Assembly (NCBI RefSeq): GCF_009811655.1 | Contig: NZ_BGJX01000013.1 | Span: forward strand, 32,071 to 96,070 | Direction of reading: 5' to 3' | Length of the DNA stretch: 64,000 nucleotides | Source of the DNA: Methylosinus sp. Ce-a6 | GTDB lineage: Bacteria; Pseudomonadota; Alphaproteobacteria; Rhizobiales; Beijerinckiaceae | Shown: positions 1-8,419 of the stretch, one piece after another | Layout of the letters: each line of letters begins with the position of its first letter | Position numbering within the stretch: position 1 is the first letter of the stretch | Position numbers and translations under genes: made by a program | The notes under the pieces: model-generated | Told to the model about the DNA's origin: nothing | Seen by the model: the letters and a program-made list of their open reading frames with translations, nothing else | Databases searched by the model: none

Positions 1-174
1 GTGCTCAACCTTTCGCTCGGCGAGGACCGAAGTGGCGACGCCCTCCATCGAGGCGCAGCCGCCAACTGCGAGTATCGTGGCGAGAAGCATCGCGACGATA
101 CGGCCGGAGCGTCGAATGCGTAGCATGGAGTCCAGTAGTGTTTTCTCTCGATTGCGTCGAGTCTCGTCCATCAT
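1..174 (-). CDS. Lipoprotein, N-terminal part (runs off the left edge)
   Basis: The 58 visible codons encode a basic N-terminus, a hydrophobic stretch and a lipobox ending in LAVGGC near residue 40, which indicates an outer-membrane-targeted lipoprotein with the lipidated Cys at position 40. The start ATG overlaps the stop of the upstream gene as ATGA, with GAGG just upstream, so the pair is translationally coupled. A second ATG at codon 17 would give a more usual signal-peptide length. The C-terminus lies outside the window and the family cannot be named. Small lipoproteins are common in type IV secretion loci, so a transfer role is possible but only inferred. Confidence 0.7.
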   Translation of the reverse strand, partial: MMDETRRNREKTLLDSMLRIRRSGRIVAMLLATILAVGGCASMEGVATSVLAERKVEH

Positions 175-611
175 CCTCTATCGTCCCGCGACATCGACGC
201 CAGAACATGACGATACGCAGGGATCATCGACTGCGGATCCGACGCCCGACGCACTTTGATTTCGTTCTCGATCAGGCCCTTGAAAAACGCCACGAAGTCG
301 TGTTTTCCCGTATCGGAGGAAACGCTTCCATCGAAATCCCCGCCGGCGAACTGAACTTGAAACAGATCATCGAGCGTGATTTCGCCTTGCTCGAACTTGC
401 TCTTACCCCACGCCACATATTCAGCCTTGGCTATGTTAGCAAAGTCCGGCTGGCCGAACCTCCATGCCCGTGATGCATTAACCTCGGCGGTCGTTACTTG
501 CGCTTCTGCAAAGTACGACTCAAAGGGGTCAGCGCTCTGTGGTTTTTCTGCAACCCTCGGCGCCGTCGACTCCGGCGGGTGTGCGCGAAATGCCAGCGTG
601 GAAATTTTCAT
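171..611 (-). CDS. Hypothetical protein (146 aa)
   Basis: I do not recognise this protein. The start at 611 is chosen because AAGGAA sits about 8 bases upstream; an in-frame ATG 11 codons earlier lacks this. The N-terminal third is rich in Pro, Ser and Ala, and the rest is soluble and acidic with no membrane segment or signal peptide. Its stop overlaps the start of the following lipoprotein gene, so the two form an operon. The region upstream to the IS end at 778 would hold the promoter, but no clear -35/-10 pair was picked out. Confidence 0.55.
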   Translation of the reverse strand: MKISTLAFRAHPPESTAPRVAEKPQSADPFESYFAEAQVTTAEVNASRAWRFGQPDFANIAKAEYVAWGKSKFEQGEITLDDLFQVQFAGGDFDGSVSSDTGKHDFVAFFKGLIENEIKVRRASDPQSMIPAYRHVLASMSRDDRG

Positions 612-777
612 CGCTCGTTCCTTATCGGGAAAGGCTTGGGACACGTTGGTTTTTTGAACGCCCAGCTTCGGCCTGCTTCAATAACACTTGCTTCGACGCT
701 CGTGCCTAGATGCTCCGGAGCACCAGTACACTATTGCTCTCGTGCCAGATCAGAGCGGCCGACGAGGCGCTCGAAAT

Positions 778-1546
778 GGTTGCGGTGCAATTTGTGCCGA
801 TAGCTACGCGATGGGGTCCGGCAATTCGTTAGGATCAGGCAGCGAGCACCGCACTCCAGATTTCGGGCGCAGTTCTTCCTGCGGCTTTGAATTTACTCAG
901 CGCGAATTGACCCTTCCTGATGCAATGCATGAGTTCGACGCCGGCGATCGTGATCGCCGCATGTCGGAATCGCTTGAACCTGAGCATCGGCCCCAAACGA
1001 AGCTTGATAGATCGGTGATCCTGTTCAATCATATTATTTAGGTATTTCGAAGATCGAATTCGAGTCCGTGCGCCGCCTCGATGCTGTGCGAGAAGCTCGC
1101 GCGCCGCCCGATGTGCCGCCTGATATCTGTCGAGCGTAATTTTGCGCGGGGGCCGTCCGTGGCGCGCGAACGCACGACGGAAAAACGCTTTGGCGGCGGC
1201 GACATCTCGCTTCGCGCGCAGAAAAAAATCCACTGTTTTTCTCGCCTTGTCGACGGCGCGGTAGAGATAGACCCAGCGCCCCTTGATCTTGACGTAGGTC
1301 ATCGACGCGCCACGATCCGCCGACTTGGCGCGCGAAACGGTTCCACCGCTTTTCGAACTCCGGAACGTAGCGCTGAACCCAGCGCATGATGGTCGTATGG
1401 GCCAACGACTAGCCGCGCTCCGCCATCATTTCCACGAGATCTCGGAAGCTTAACTTGTGTCGCAGATACCAGCGCACGCAGAGAGTGATGATCTCGCGGT
1501 CGAAATGGCGCCCTTTGAACCCGCTCACGCCGTTCGCACCAGAGCC
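778..1546 (-). mobile_element. IS6-family element, copy 1 (decayed)
   Basis: About 769 bp, bounded by related terminal repeats: ggttgcggtgcaa at 778-790, and the reverse complement of ggctctggtgcgaac at 1532-1546. These match each other at about 10 of 14 positions and resemble the IS26-type end (GGCNCTGTTGCAAA). The single gene inside is an IS6-family DDE transposase relic. No 8-bp target duplication is visible; the flanks instead look like a short inverted match (ctcgaaat / gtttcgag). Copy 2 lies at 3482-4316 in the opposite orientation. Confidence 0.75.
835..1528 (-). pseudogene. IS6-family transposase, inactivated
   Basis: Read on the minus strand from a GTG at 1528 (MSGFKGRHFDREI...), the protein has the IS6 N-terminal zinc-finger/helix region, then a TAG stop directly after the MAERG motif where copy 2 has TTG. 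A second lesion is a 2-bp deletion at the first catalytic Asp (VDETYVK in copy 2, VDDL here), which shifts the frame. The remainder, including the second Asp and the catalytic Glu region (IEQDHRSIK), is still readable in the shifted frame. A KITLDRYQ variant replaces the usual KITLDGYQ. It cannot make an active transposase. Confidence 0.8.
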
Positions 1547-1745
1547 GTTTCGAGAGGTCATCGAGGCGCTTGGCTTCAAATTGGTCAATAGCATTTTGAC
1601 GACGGCATCGATCGCTCTGCGTGTCCGTCGAAAAAATACCGGGTCATCGCCGCGGTTCAAATGCGCGGCTGAGCTTTGATAGTCTCGGAGCACGAATGGA
1701 CGTTCGTCCGAGTGTCACATCTCCGCAGCCACGACTGTCCGCTTA

Positions 1746-3449
1746 ATGCGTGTCGCTGGCCGCCTCTTCTCATCGCGTGTCGATCTCATGTCCATGTCAT
1801 TCCGTTCCATTCCAAGCTTTCGCGCCCGTTCCCACGAAATCCCCGGTGAGGATAACCGCCAGGCGAACCGCCGTGGCGCGATGCTGCGTCGACTGGCGGG
1901 AGCTTTGCCTAGAGGACTACGCGAGCCCTTCGCTGAGCGATGGTTGCGTCGTGCGGGCGCTCCTGGGCCTGCGGCGGAACACGTGTTCCAATATATGCGC
2001 GATGCGAATGCGTCCAAGCAAGGCTCCGTCACGATGAAAGGGGCGGACAATTTTTACGTTCGTCAGTACCGTCAATACCTCAATCCGACGATGGGCGCAT
2101 TTGCCCAAACAGCGATCCAGGCTGTCTTTGCCGCAGGCGGCGGTGGTCACGGCGCGTCATGGTCGCGAGTCAGACATGTCGCTCTCGCTATGGCGGAGGC
2201 TCGTCACGGGGCGTCGCCACTCGTCGTTCTCGATCGGGAGACGATTGCCGCGGCCGTGTTCTTGCCGCGACCGCAAGACGCTGAAGAAGCGCGCGCATTG
2301 CTGGATTGGCTCGCTGGTGCCGGCCGTGCGCCAGAGGCCTACAAGCGCCTTGCGAGCGGCGCTTCGATGCTATGCGCCGAGCCGGGCGTGCGGGCGGCCA
2401 CGCGCTCGGCCTCTGGGGCAATGATCGATCTCGTCGGGTCAGCGGTCGGTAGCGGGAAAATGGCGCTTCTTGCGCTGCATCCCTATGATCCTGACGCGAT
2501 GGGTCTGCATCTTACGCTATTTGCGGTCGAAGCCCTGGAGCCCGCTCAGGTCGAGTATGACTACGGGCTTGCTGCTGGCGCGCTCGATCCCTGGCGTCGC
2601 GCCGCCGCCGCGACGGGATCGATCGTCGTCTTCCTCGTTGGCGGAGTGGAGGAAGCGTTCACACAATGCTCACAAAATCTTTTCGTCAAGCGACCGCGCG
2701 GCGACGCGACAGACGTCGCACGAGCGCGCTGGACGTCGCTCATGCCGCTCGATCGCCTGCTCGCATGCCAATTCGAGATTTTGCAGGCGACAGTCTCCGC
2801 TTCGGGACTGCCCGGCGTTTCGCCGCGTGACGGTGAGTTCGGCATGGCGGGCTTCGCTGCCCGCCACAATAGTCAGACTTTGACACTCGTCCCCTATTTC
2901 GCCGGCAACGCCGTCCATGGCCACGCCGCTAAACTCTGGTCGAACCCTTGGTCGTCGCTGCTTTTGTGGGATGATCATAGCTGGTTTTCGGCGGTCACCG
3001 CTTCCGGTCCGACGCGGATCGTCGAAGACGTCGAAATTACTACTCGATTCCCACACATCGCCGAGAGCTTGGCCATGCGTCGTCGGCGTAACGGCGGTCC
3101 CGCGGCGCGACCGGAGTATTGGTTCGAACAGGTCGTTCGCGAAATCTCGGTGCAAGAAGAACCAGTCACAGGAAACTGGCTCGATCCCGCTCGGGCGCCC
3201 TGCAGTCTGAATGCGGGCGGCCTTGCCCATCATGGTAAGAAGCCCGCCTATTTCGGCGCAGATCGTCTTCCAAACTACGATATGCGTTGGCAACATGAAA
3301 GAGAGGCGCTCGGGCGGCCACTCGATCCGAGCGGCGTGTCGCGATGCTATTGGGAGCGGGAGTCGGCGGAGGCGTTCGCGGCGCGACATGCGCATCTGTC
3401 GGGCCTTAGCGAGACCGACGCCGTATTCCCCGACCCAATCGGATTGTAG
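1746..3449 (+). CDS. Large hypothetical protein between two IS6 copies (567 aa)
   Basis: I do not recognise this protein. It is soluble, with no signal peptide or convincing membrane segment apart from a hydrophobic GSIVVFLVGG stretch in the middle. The C-terminal third is rich in Trp, His and Arg (NPWSSLLLWDDHSWF; YDMRWQHEREALGRPLD), suggesting a folded enzymatic or nucleic-acid-related domain. The start is uncertain: no good ribosome site precedes the ATG at 1746, and an internal ATG at 1788 is possible. It lies between inverted IS6 copies and ends about 30 bases before the left end of copy 2, so it may be cargo captured by those elements. Confidence 0.55.
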   Translation: MRVAGRLFSSRVDLMSMSFRSIPSFRARSHEIPGEDNRQANRRGAMLRRLAGALPRGLREPFAERWLRRAGAPGPAAEHVFQYMRDANASKQGSVTMKGADNFYVRQYRQYLNPTMGAFAQTAIQAVFAAGGGGHGASWSRVRHVALAMAEARHGASPLVVLDRETIAAAVFLPRPQDAEEARALLDWLAGAGRAPEAYKRLASGASMLCAEPGVRAATRSASGAMIDLVGSAVGSGKMALLALHPYDPDAMGLHLTLFAVEALEPAQVEYDYGLAAGALDPWRRAAAATGSIVVFLVGGVEEAFTQCSQNLFVKRPRGDATDVARARWTSLMPLDRLLACQFEILQATVSASGLPGVSPRDGEFGMAGFAARHNSQTLTLVPYFAGNAVHGHAAKLWSNPWSSLLLWDDHSWFSAVTASGPTRIVEDVEITTRFPHIAESLAMRRRRNGGPAARPEYWFEQVVREISVQEEPVTGNWLDPARAPCSLNAGGLAHHGKKPAYFGADRLPNYDMRWQHEREALGRPLDPSGVSRCYWERESAEAFAARHAHLSGLSETDAVFPDPIGL

Positions 3450-3481
3450 AATGCTCTACTCGACGGAGTGAACATCCGCGA

Positions 3482-4316
3482 GGCTCTGGTGCGAACGGCG
3501 TGAGCGGGACATAATCCCTCCGTGGGCGCAACCGGACGCTGAGGCAATAGGCGATGCTGAGTGTGGACGACTTTTTAAAGGACGCCATTTCGACCGGGAA
3601 ATCATCGTTCTCTGCGTGCGTTGGTATCTGCGATACAAGCTCAGCTTCCGAGATCTCGTGGAAATGATGGCGGAGCGCGGCTTGTTTTTGGCCCATACGT
3701 CCATCATGCGCTGGGTTCAGCGCTACGTTCCGGAGTTCGAAAAGCGGTGGAACCGCTTCGCGCGCCAAGTCGGCGGATCGTGGCGCGTCGACGAGACCTA
3801 CGTCAAGATCAAAGGACGCTGGGTCTATCTCTACCGCGCCGTCGACAAGGCGGGAAAGACGGTGGACTTTTTGTTGCGCGCCAAGCGAGATGTCGCCGCT
3901 GCCAAAGCGTTTTTCCGTCGTGCTTTCGCGAGCCACGGACGCCCGCCGCGCAAAATCACGCTGGACGGATATCAGGCGTCACATCGTGCGGCGCGTGAAC
4001 TTCTCGCACAGCATCGAGGCGGCGCACGGACTCGAATTCGATCTTCGAAATACCTGAATAACCTCATTGAACAGGATCACCGATCCATCAAGCTTCGTTT
4101 GGGTCCCATGCTCGGGTTCAAGCGATTCCGCCATGCGGCGATCACGATCGCCGGCGTCGAACTCATGCATCGCATCAGGAAAGGTCAATTCGTACTGAGC
4201 AAATTTAGAGCCGCCGGGACAACTGCGCCCGAAATCTGGAGCGCGGTGCTGGCTGCCTGACCTTCAGGAAACACCAGACCCCTTCGCGCGGCATTCACAA
4301 AATTTGCACCGCAACC
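3482..4316 (+). mobile_element. IS6-family element, copy 2
   Basis: About 835 bp, with ends ggctctggtgcgaac (3482-3496) and the reverse complement of ggttgcggtgcaaat at the right (ending 4316). It is colinear with copy 1 except for about 65-70 extra bases (roughly 3508-3573) inserted where the transposase N-terminus should start. The right end interrupts a FinO/ProQ-like gene. No clear 8-bp target duplication was found. Confidence 0.75.
3616..4260 (+). CDS. IS6-family DDE transposase, N-terminus disrupted
   Basis: The coding frame carries the full IS6 catalytic core: first Asp in WRVDETYVK, second in KITLDGYQ, Glu in LIEQDHRSIK. The normal GTG start (MSG-FKGRHF in copy 1) is followed here by an insertion with an immediate stop, so the frame has no ATG and the first usable start is the GTG at 3616 (MRWYLRYK). 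This loses roughly 26 N-terminal residues, including the FKGRHFDREI segment, although the frame itself is open upstream. It may be inactive or translated inefficiently from a non-standard start. The length from 3616 is 214 residues, against about 235 for the family. Confidence 0.65.
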   Translation: MRWYLRYKLSFRDLVEMMAERGLFLAHTSIMRWVQRYVPEFEKRWNRFARQVGGSWRVDETYVKIKGRWVYLYRAVDKAGKTVDFLLRAKRDVAAAKAFFRRAFASHGRPPRKITLDGYQASHRAARELLAQHRGGARTRIRSSKYLNNLIEQDHRSIKLRLGPMLGFKRFRHAAITIAGVELMHRIRKGQFVLSKFRAAGTTAPEIWSAVLAA

Positions 4317-4501
4317 TCCGCTTCCACCCCGATGGCGAGCGGCGGTTGATTTTTTGCGCCATGCGGTTTGAAGCAGGCGGGGAAGGCCTCGATCAATTCA
4401 TCGAGAAGCGCGCGAACTTCGGCATGAGAGCGCTTTTGCGCCTCCCGGTCGATCGAGCGCCGCGATTGGTCTGCTGCTTGGCTCTCTGTCGTGTCGGTCA
4501 T
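4317..4501 (-). pseudogene. FinO/ProQ-like RNA chaperone, truncated by IS6 copy 2
   Basis: The first 61 or so residues fit the start of a FinO/ProQ domain: a helix (ALLDELIEAFPACF), then PPLAIGV, matching the family pattern of L-x-E-x-FP-x-xF ... PLxIGI. FinO/ProQ proteins bind structured RNAs; on F-type plasmids FinO stabilises an antisense RNA that represses transfer. Here the frame runs into the right terminal repeat of the IS at 4316 and stops within it after seven foreign codons, so most of the domain is lost and no remainder is seen beyond the IS. No good ribosome site precedes the ATG at 4501. Confidence 0.6.
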
Positions 4502-4763
4502 GAGGACCCGTCTTCGAGATTGGCGAACTTTTCAATGACTAGCCAACGGGTTCGCTAGATCGCGATTCATTTTGATCGAGCGCGCGGGGCGCACCGTCCC
4601 GGTCGCAATCGCGCGTCGCCGCTAAGGTCGCGCGCCGCCGGCCGCTCGAGAGTTTCGCGCGAATTCTCCCTGCATTGCAAGACCGTCCCGTGATCGGGAA
4701 ATTTCGATAGAGATACGCGCACCTCCATGTTCGGCTCGGGACGTCTTCCAACACGAGGATCCC

Positions 4764-5591
4764 ATGTCCACAGTCATATTTCGTCCAACCCATCGCGGCG
4801 ATATACGCCATCGAAATATGTCCAGGCTCGCAACCGCTCTCTCGCTGGCGTTCGCCGTCCCCGCCTTCGCCGGCGATCCTGTTCCCGTTACCGAGAGAGG
4901 TCTCCCGCAAACAGTGCATCCGACCTATCAGGAAAAAGGCGCGCCAAATTTCTCCTATCCGACCGGCTCGACAGATGTCGGGTCCGGGGGAGGCAACAAT
5001 CCCGGCGGCGGCAATATCGACTACACGGCTTGCAGCGGCTGCGATCCGCTGCAAACGATGAACGCTCAGTCTTGGGGCGGCCAAGCGTGCGACGCCGCAA
5101 CGACGGTCGGCGTCAGCTGCGCGTCGCTCGCCGCCACCTGCGTCATGGAATCGGGCTGCAAAAACGTCCAGGGCGCCGGAACCGTCTCCGGGGCGTTTCA
5201 AATGACCAATGCGACTTACACGGAAACGATCAATCAGGCGGCGGCGGACAATCCGAACGCAGGGATCGACACGAGCCTCGCCGGGAAAAACGATCCCGCC
5301 AATCAAGCCTGGGGCGCCGCACAATACGAGTACAATGGCGCAACGTACCTACAAGATAACGGAGTCCAGGATCCGACATTCATTGACGTGAGAGGCTATT
5401 ATCAGTTCGGCCCGGGCCCTTCCGTCAACTTGGCGAAGGCCAACGACAGCGACAACCTCGAAGGAATTGTTCATTTGCCGCCTCAGACGATGGCCGCGAA
5501 CGGCATTACGCCAACGACGACGGTCGGCGATTGGCGTCAATCCATCGCCAACAGAGTCGGCCCCACGGCCGGACAGTCCGTCTTGAATTAG
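4764..5591 (+). CDS. Secreted lysozyme/transglycosylase-like protein
   Basis: The 275-residue protein has an N-terminal export signal (hydrophobic core ATALSLAFAVPAFA, cleavage after AFA). A region with MESGCKN followed by GAFQMT resembles the Glu-Ser ... GxFQ signature of lysozyme-like and lytic transglycosylase folds that open peptidoglycan for secretion machines. Several Cys residues (TACSGC, CASLAATC, ESGC) suggest disulfides, consistent with a periplasmic location. The start at 4764 has GAGG 7 bases upstream; an ATG at 4818 would give a shorter signal peptide. A small exported protein follows after 24 bases, probably in the same transcript. The enzymatic call is inference from motif shape. 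Confidence 0.55.
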   Translation: MSTVIFRPTHRGDIRHRNMSRLATALSLAFAVPAFAGDPVPVTERGLPQTVHPTYQEKGAPNFSYPTGSTDVGSGGGNNPGGGNIDYTACSGCDPLQTMNAQSWGGQACDAATTVGVSCASLAATCVMESGCKNVQGAGTVSGAFQMTNATYTETINQAAADNPNAGIDTSLAGKNDPANQAWGAAQYEYNGATYLQDNGVQDPTFIDVRGYYQFGPGPSVNLAKANDSDNLEGIVHLPPQTMAANGITPTTTVGDWRQSIANRVGPTAGQSVLN

Positions 5592-5615
5592 CCGTAACGC
5601 GAAGGGAATAGTATC

Positions 5616-6038
5616 ATGATCTCATTAATCAATCCGATCCTCGCCGCAAGTTTCCTTGTGCTTCAAGCGGGCGGCGCCGGGAGCTTTACGCCAGTTAGGC
5701 CAATCGAGGGTTATAAGTGTTTGAGAGTCCACATCCCGGAAGAACGTAGATTTGATCCCAGCGCGGTGCCTCTGGTGTTCGCGGCTCCGACCGAGGCGTC
5801 GAAGCTAATTGGACATAGTGGAGTGGCCGCGTTCGTAAAATGGCCCTTGAACGAGGTCGATGGTTTCGTCGAGATAATTTGGGGAGATCACGGCATAAAA
5901 GCCTGGATCCATAAGGACGTCCTTCGGCCCTGGCGAACGAAGTGGACTCCACCCGGACCAGCGTCCGAATGCATCCCGACACTGATGTCGAACGGGATGA
6001 TCGGAATCGGCAACGCGATCCCGTATAAACATCAGTAG
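5616..6038 (+). CDS. Small exported SH3-like protein
   Basis: This 140-residue protein has an N-terminal hydrophobic stretch (NPILAASFLVLQAGGAG) that looks like a signal peptide. The body (PLVFAAPTEASKLIGHSG ... VEIIWGDHGIKAWIHKDVLRPW) has the spacing of a bacterial SH3-like domain, a fold often used to bind cell wall. GAAGGGA lies 8 bases before the ATG. It follows the lysozyme-like gene closely, so a shared role at the cell wall is plausible. The assignment rests on pattern only. Confidence 0.5.
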   Translation: MISLINPILAASFLVLQAGGAGSFTPVRPIEGYKCLRVHIPEERRFDPSAVPLVFAAPTEASKLIGHSGVAAFVKWPLNEVDGFVEIIWGDHGIKAWIHKDVLRPWRTKWTPPGPASECIPTLMSNGMIGIGNAIPYKHQ

Positions 6039-6856
6039 CGGTCTGCCCTCCCAAACGACGTCGCCACTTGACAGCGATTTCTGCTAGTGGTTCGCTGATT
6101 CTGCAAGTGGATCGGCTAGGGCTTTCGGGACGGTGACGTTCCGGAAGCCTTTCTTGTTTTACGCGACGAAGCTTCTGATCGATCGTCTGAAAACTGCTGC
6201 GCGGCGGCATATTCTTCGTGCTGCTCAACAAGCGTGCTCAGCGCTGCGAGGGCACGCAGACAACATCCATTTTACGGGAAATGCGCCTTCAGCTCCATAT
6301 AGGCTCCGTGAAGGGAGAGAAGTCTTCACCGCCGACGCTCGACCCCGGTCTAGGGAGCGCGCTCTCCAGTAACTCATCGAACTCTCCGATGTGGCGAACG
6401 TAGGCGGCGTCTCGACCGAAAAGAAGGCCACGTTTCCGTTTCGACGATCTCTGTTTCATATCAGACTCTCTTTTACGTCAGAGTCGTTGCTGCCGTGGCC
6501 AACAGAACCGACACGCATCGATGTTGAAGCGCTTCGGCGCGAATGTTTCGAAATGCGCCACGTCGACGCCGAGCGGCGAATCATGGGTGCGGCGAAATGA
6601 CTCACTCGACACCGATTCGCGATTTCGATGCGCTCTGCAGACTAACTCTGGAAAGGCGTGAGTCCTGAAGGCAAGTTACGGCGCAAGCGTTGGCATGGCG
6701 ACGACTCTTGAAGCAGAAACAGCGGGGTATTGCGTAGGGGAGATGTTGCTGTATTCTCGAGACCGAGACCTGTGACGAAGGCGGCGCGCGCGGTTCCTAC
6801 CCCCTCCCTTTGCGTGTGCGTCTATTCCGATCAGCGAAACCAAAAGTGACGGCGCG
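6039..6856. other. Intergenic stretch without a supported gene
   Basis: Short open frames on both strands lack ribosome sites and codon bias, and none resembles a family I know. Near 6078-6118 a roughly 20-bp motif (ttctgctagtggttcgc / ttctgcaagtggatcgg) is repeated imperfectly in tandem; it could be a binding site. Nothing else was seen. Confidence 0.5.
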
Positions 6857-7243
6857 ATGTTATGCGTCAGAGCGATATCTTTTATGGAGCAGGGGGAGGC
6901 ATTATTTTCAGCAGGGTGCGGCGAAATGGCGAAGCACGAACGAATTGACGACGCTGCCGTCGACAAAGCCTGTCCGATGACACTCGAACAGCAATGCGAT
7001 CACCTCATCCAATTGGTGTTCACTCGCTATGGCAGCATGACGACGATCATTGCCCGCGTCGCGGCAGATGACGATATCGACCGCCGCTTTGTCGAGCTCG
7101 CTGGCATTCCACCGCGAACTCGCGACGACCTGCTGGCGAAAAAGGCATTGGCGACCGCATATACGGAATTGTTTGTCGGAAGGCCGAATGTCCTGACCGA
7201 GCTTTTGAAATCGATATGTGACGATTTCGAAGCGATCACATAG
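6857..7243 (+). CDS. Hypothetical protein (up to 128 aa)
   Basis: I do not recognise this protein. The region from MAKHERIDDAAVDKACPM onward reads as a soluble, mostly helical protein with codon use like its neighbours. Three in-frame ATG codons (6857, 6884, 6926) are possible; none has a strong ribosome site, and the third would give about 105 residues starting just before the conserved-looking part. It lies 57 bases upstream of the thioredoxin-fold gene on the same strand. Confidence 0.45.
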   Translation: MLCVRAISFMEQGEALFSAGCGEMAKHERIDDAAVDKACPMTLEQQCDHLIQLVFTRYGSMTTIIARVAADDDIDRRFVELAGIPPRTRDDLLAKKALATAYTELFVGRPNVLTELLKSICDDFEAIT

Positions 7244-7300
7244 TCTGCGCTTTGGGTTCGCGCAGAATTTGCAGATGCTGGTGGTCGAAAGGAGACCACC

Positions 7301-8419
7301 ATGAAATCGCATTCGGTTACGATCGCCGCGATACTCGCCGGGACGCTCGCCCTGGGCGAACCAGGGACATCATGGGCTGGAACAGAGAACGACGCGGGTG
7401 GGTCAGGAGGCCCGCCCGTGTCCGAATTGGAGAAGGGCGCCGCGAGCGTGGCTCTCGGCGCGTCGAAGCTTTCACCCCTTGCAACGGAATTCATCGAGCG
7501 GACGCCGGCGCTCAATCATCTCGCGAAAGCCGGCGCGCAGCTGTTCGATGCGGGGCAAGCGCATGGCCTGCGCGCGGTGGTCGCGCGGCAGGGCGAAGAG
7601 TTCATGATCTTGCAGGTCATGCCGGACGGCGAGGCGATCGTCGCGGGCGTGCAGACCGATTTGTCGGCAGATCTGCTGCTGACGATTGCCGGACGAAGCG
7701 AGCCACGAGTAACTGAGCTCGGCGTGAGCCACGGGATGCGTGGGCTGTTCGTGCGTAATGGACGACAGTTCCAGGTGTTCTACGTCACGCCGGATGGCGA
7801 GCGGGTGATCCCGGGCGTGATGTGGGACGCGAGCGGAAAAAACATCACGCGTGAACAAGTCACGCCGCTGCCCGGGGTGGCGCCGACCGTGACGATCGGC
7901 GGCGAGAAGGAGATTGGAGCCGGCAGCAGCGCCGGCCGGGGCAAGACCGTCTCGGCATTGGAGGCCGCCCGTAGCGCGACCTTCGGAACGATCGGCTCCG
8001 AAGCCGCGCCGCGGATCTACGTCTTCATCGATCCATTGTGCGGATATTCGGTTCGCGCTCTGCAGCAGTTGCAGCCGTTCGTCGCGGCCGGGAGAGTGCT
8101 CGTCGCGATCATACCCGTGTCGTTGCTGGACTACGAGGATGAAGGCCGAAGCACCAAGAGCGCCTTGGCGATGTTGAGCAAGCCCGCCGATCAAATGGCG
8201 ACGGCCTGGTCGCGTGGTGATTTGAACGGGCCGCCCTTGAACGGAACGGAAGAGCTGCTTCGACGAAACATGTCGATCGCCGAAGCGATCGGGCTGCGCG
8301 GGACGCCGACGGTGATCTGGCGCAAGCAAGACGGCTCCGAGGGGCGCGTCGATGGGCTACCGGAGGATTGGAATGCGGTGATCGCGTCGATAGGGAGTGA
8401 GAGCCATGCGGCGCGATAG
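7301..8419 (+). CDS. Exported DsbC/DsbG-like thioredoxin-fold protein with a single active-site Cys
   Basis: The 372-residue protein has a signal peptide (cleavage near SWAG, about residue 26). Two similar segments follow, residues 88-130 (HGLRAVV ... MPDGEAIVAGV) and 144-187 (HGMRGLF ... TPDGERVIPGV), which look like a duplicated DsbC-type N-terminal domain. The C-terminal thioredoxin fold has FIDPLCGYS (Cys247, Ser250) in place of CxxC, and the cis-proline loop GTPTVIW. Thiol isomerases (TrbB) occur in IncI-type transfer regions and help fold pilus or channel proteins. With one Cys, redox cycling is doubtful, so an isomerase or chaperone role is more likely. AAGGAG lies 6 bases before the ATG. 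It overlaps the next gene by 14 bases. Confidence 0.75.
   Translation: MKSHSVTIAAILAGTLALGEPGTSWAGTENDAGGSGGPPVSELEKGAASVALGASKLSPLATEFIERTPALNHLAKAGAQLFDAGQAHGLRAVVARQGEEFMILQVMPDGEAIVAGVQTDLSADLLLTIAGRSEPRVTELGVSHGMRGLFVRNGRQFQVFYVTPDGERVIPGVMWDASGKNITREQVTPLPGVAPTVTIGGEKEIGAGSSAGRGKTVSALEAARSATFGTIGSEAAPRIYVFIDPLCGYSVRALQQLQPFVAAGRVLVAIIPVSLLDYEDEGRSTKSALAMLSKPADQMATAWSRGDLNGPPLNGTEELLRRNMSIAEAIGLRGTPTVIWRKQDGSEGRVDGLPEDWNAVIASIGSESHAAR

Noticed and set aside
1547..1745. Possible gene upstream of IS copy 1 (frame reading RRTRRAIDAVVKMLLTNLKPSASM)
   Set aside because: The frame runs into the IS end and has no ribosome site; could be a worn fragment but no family was recognised.
6078..6118. 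Tandem 20-bp imperfect repeat considered as an iteron array
   Set aside because: Only two units and no replication gene nearby.
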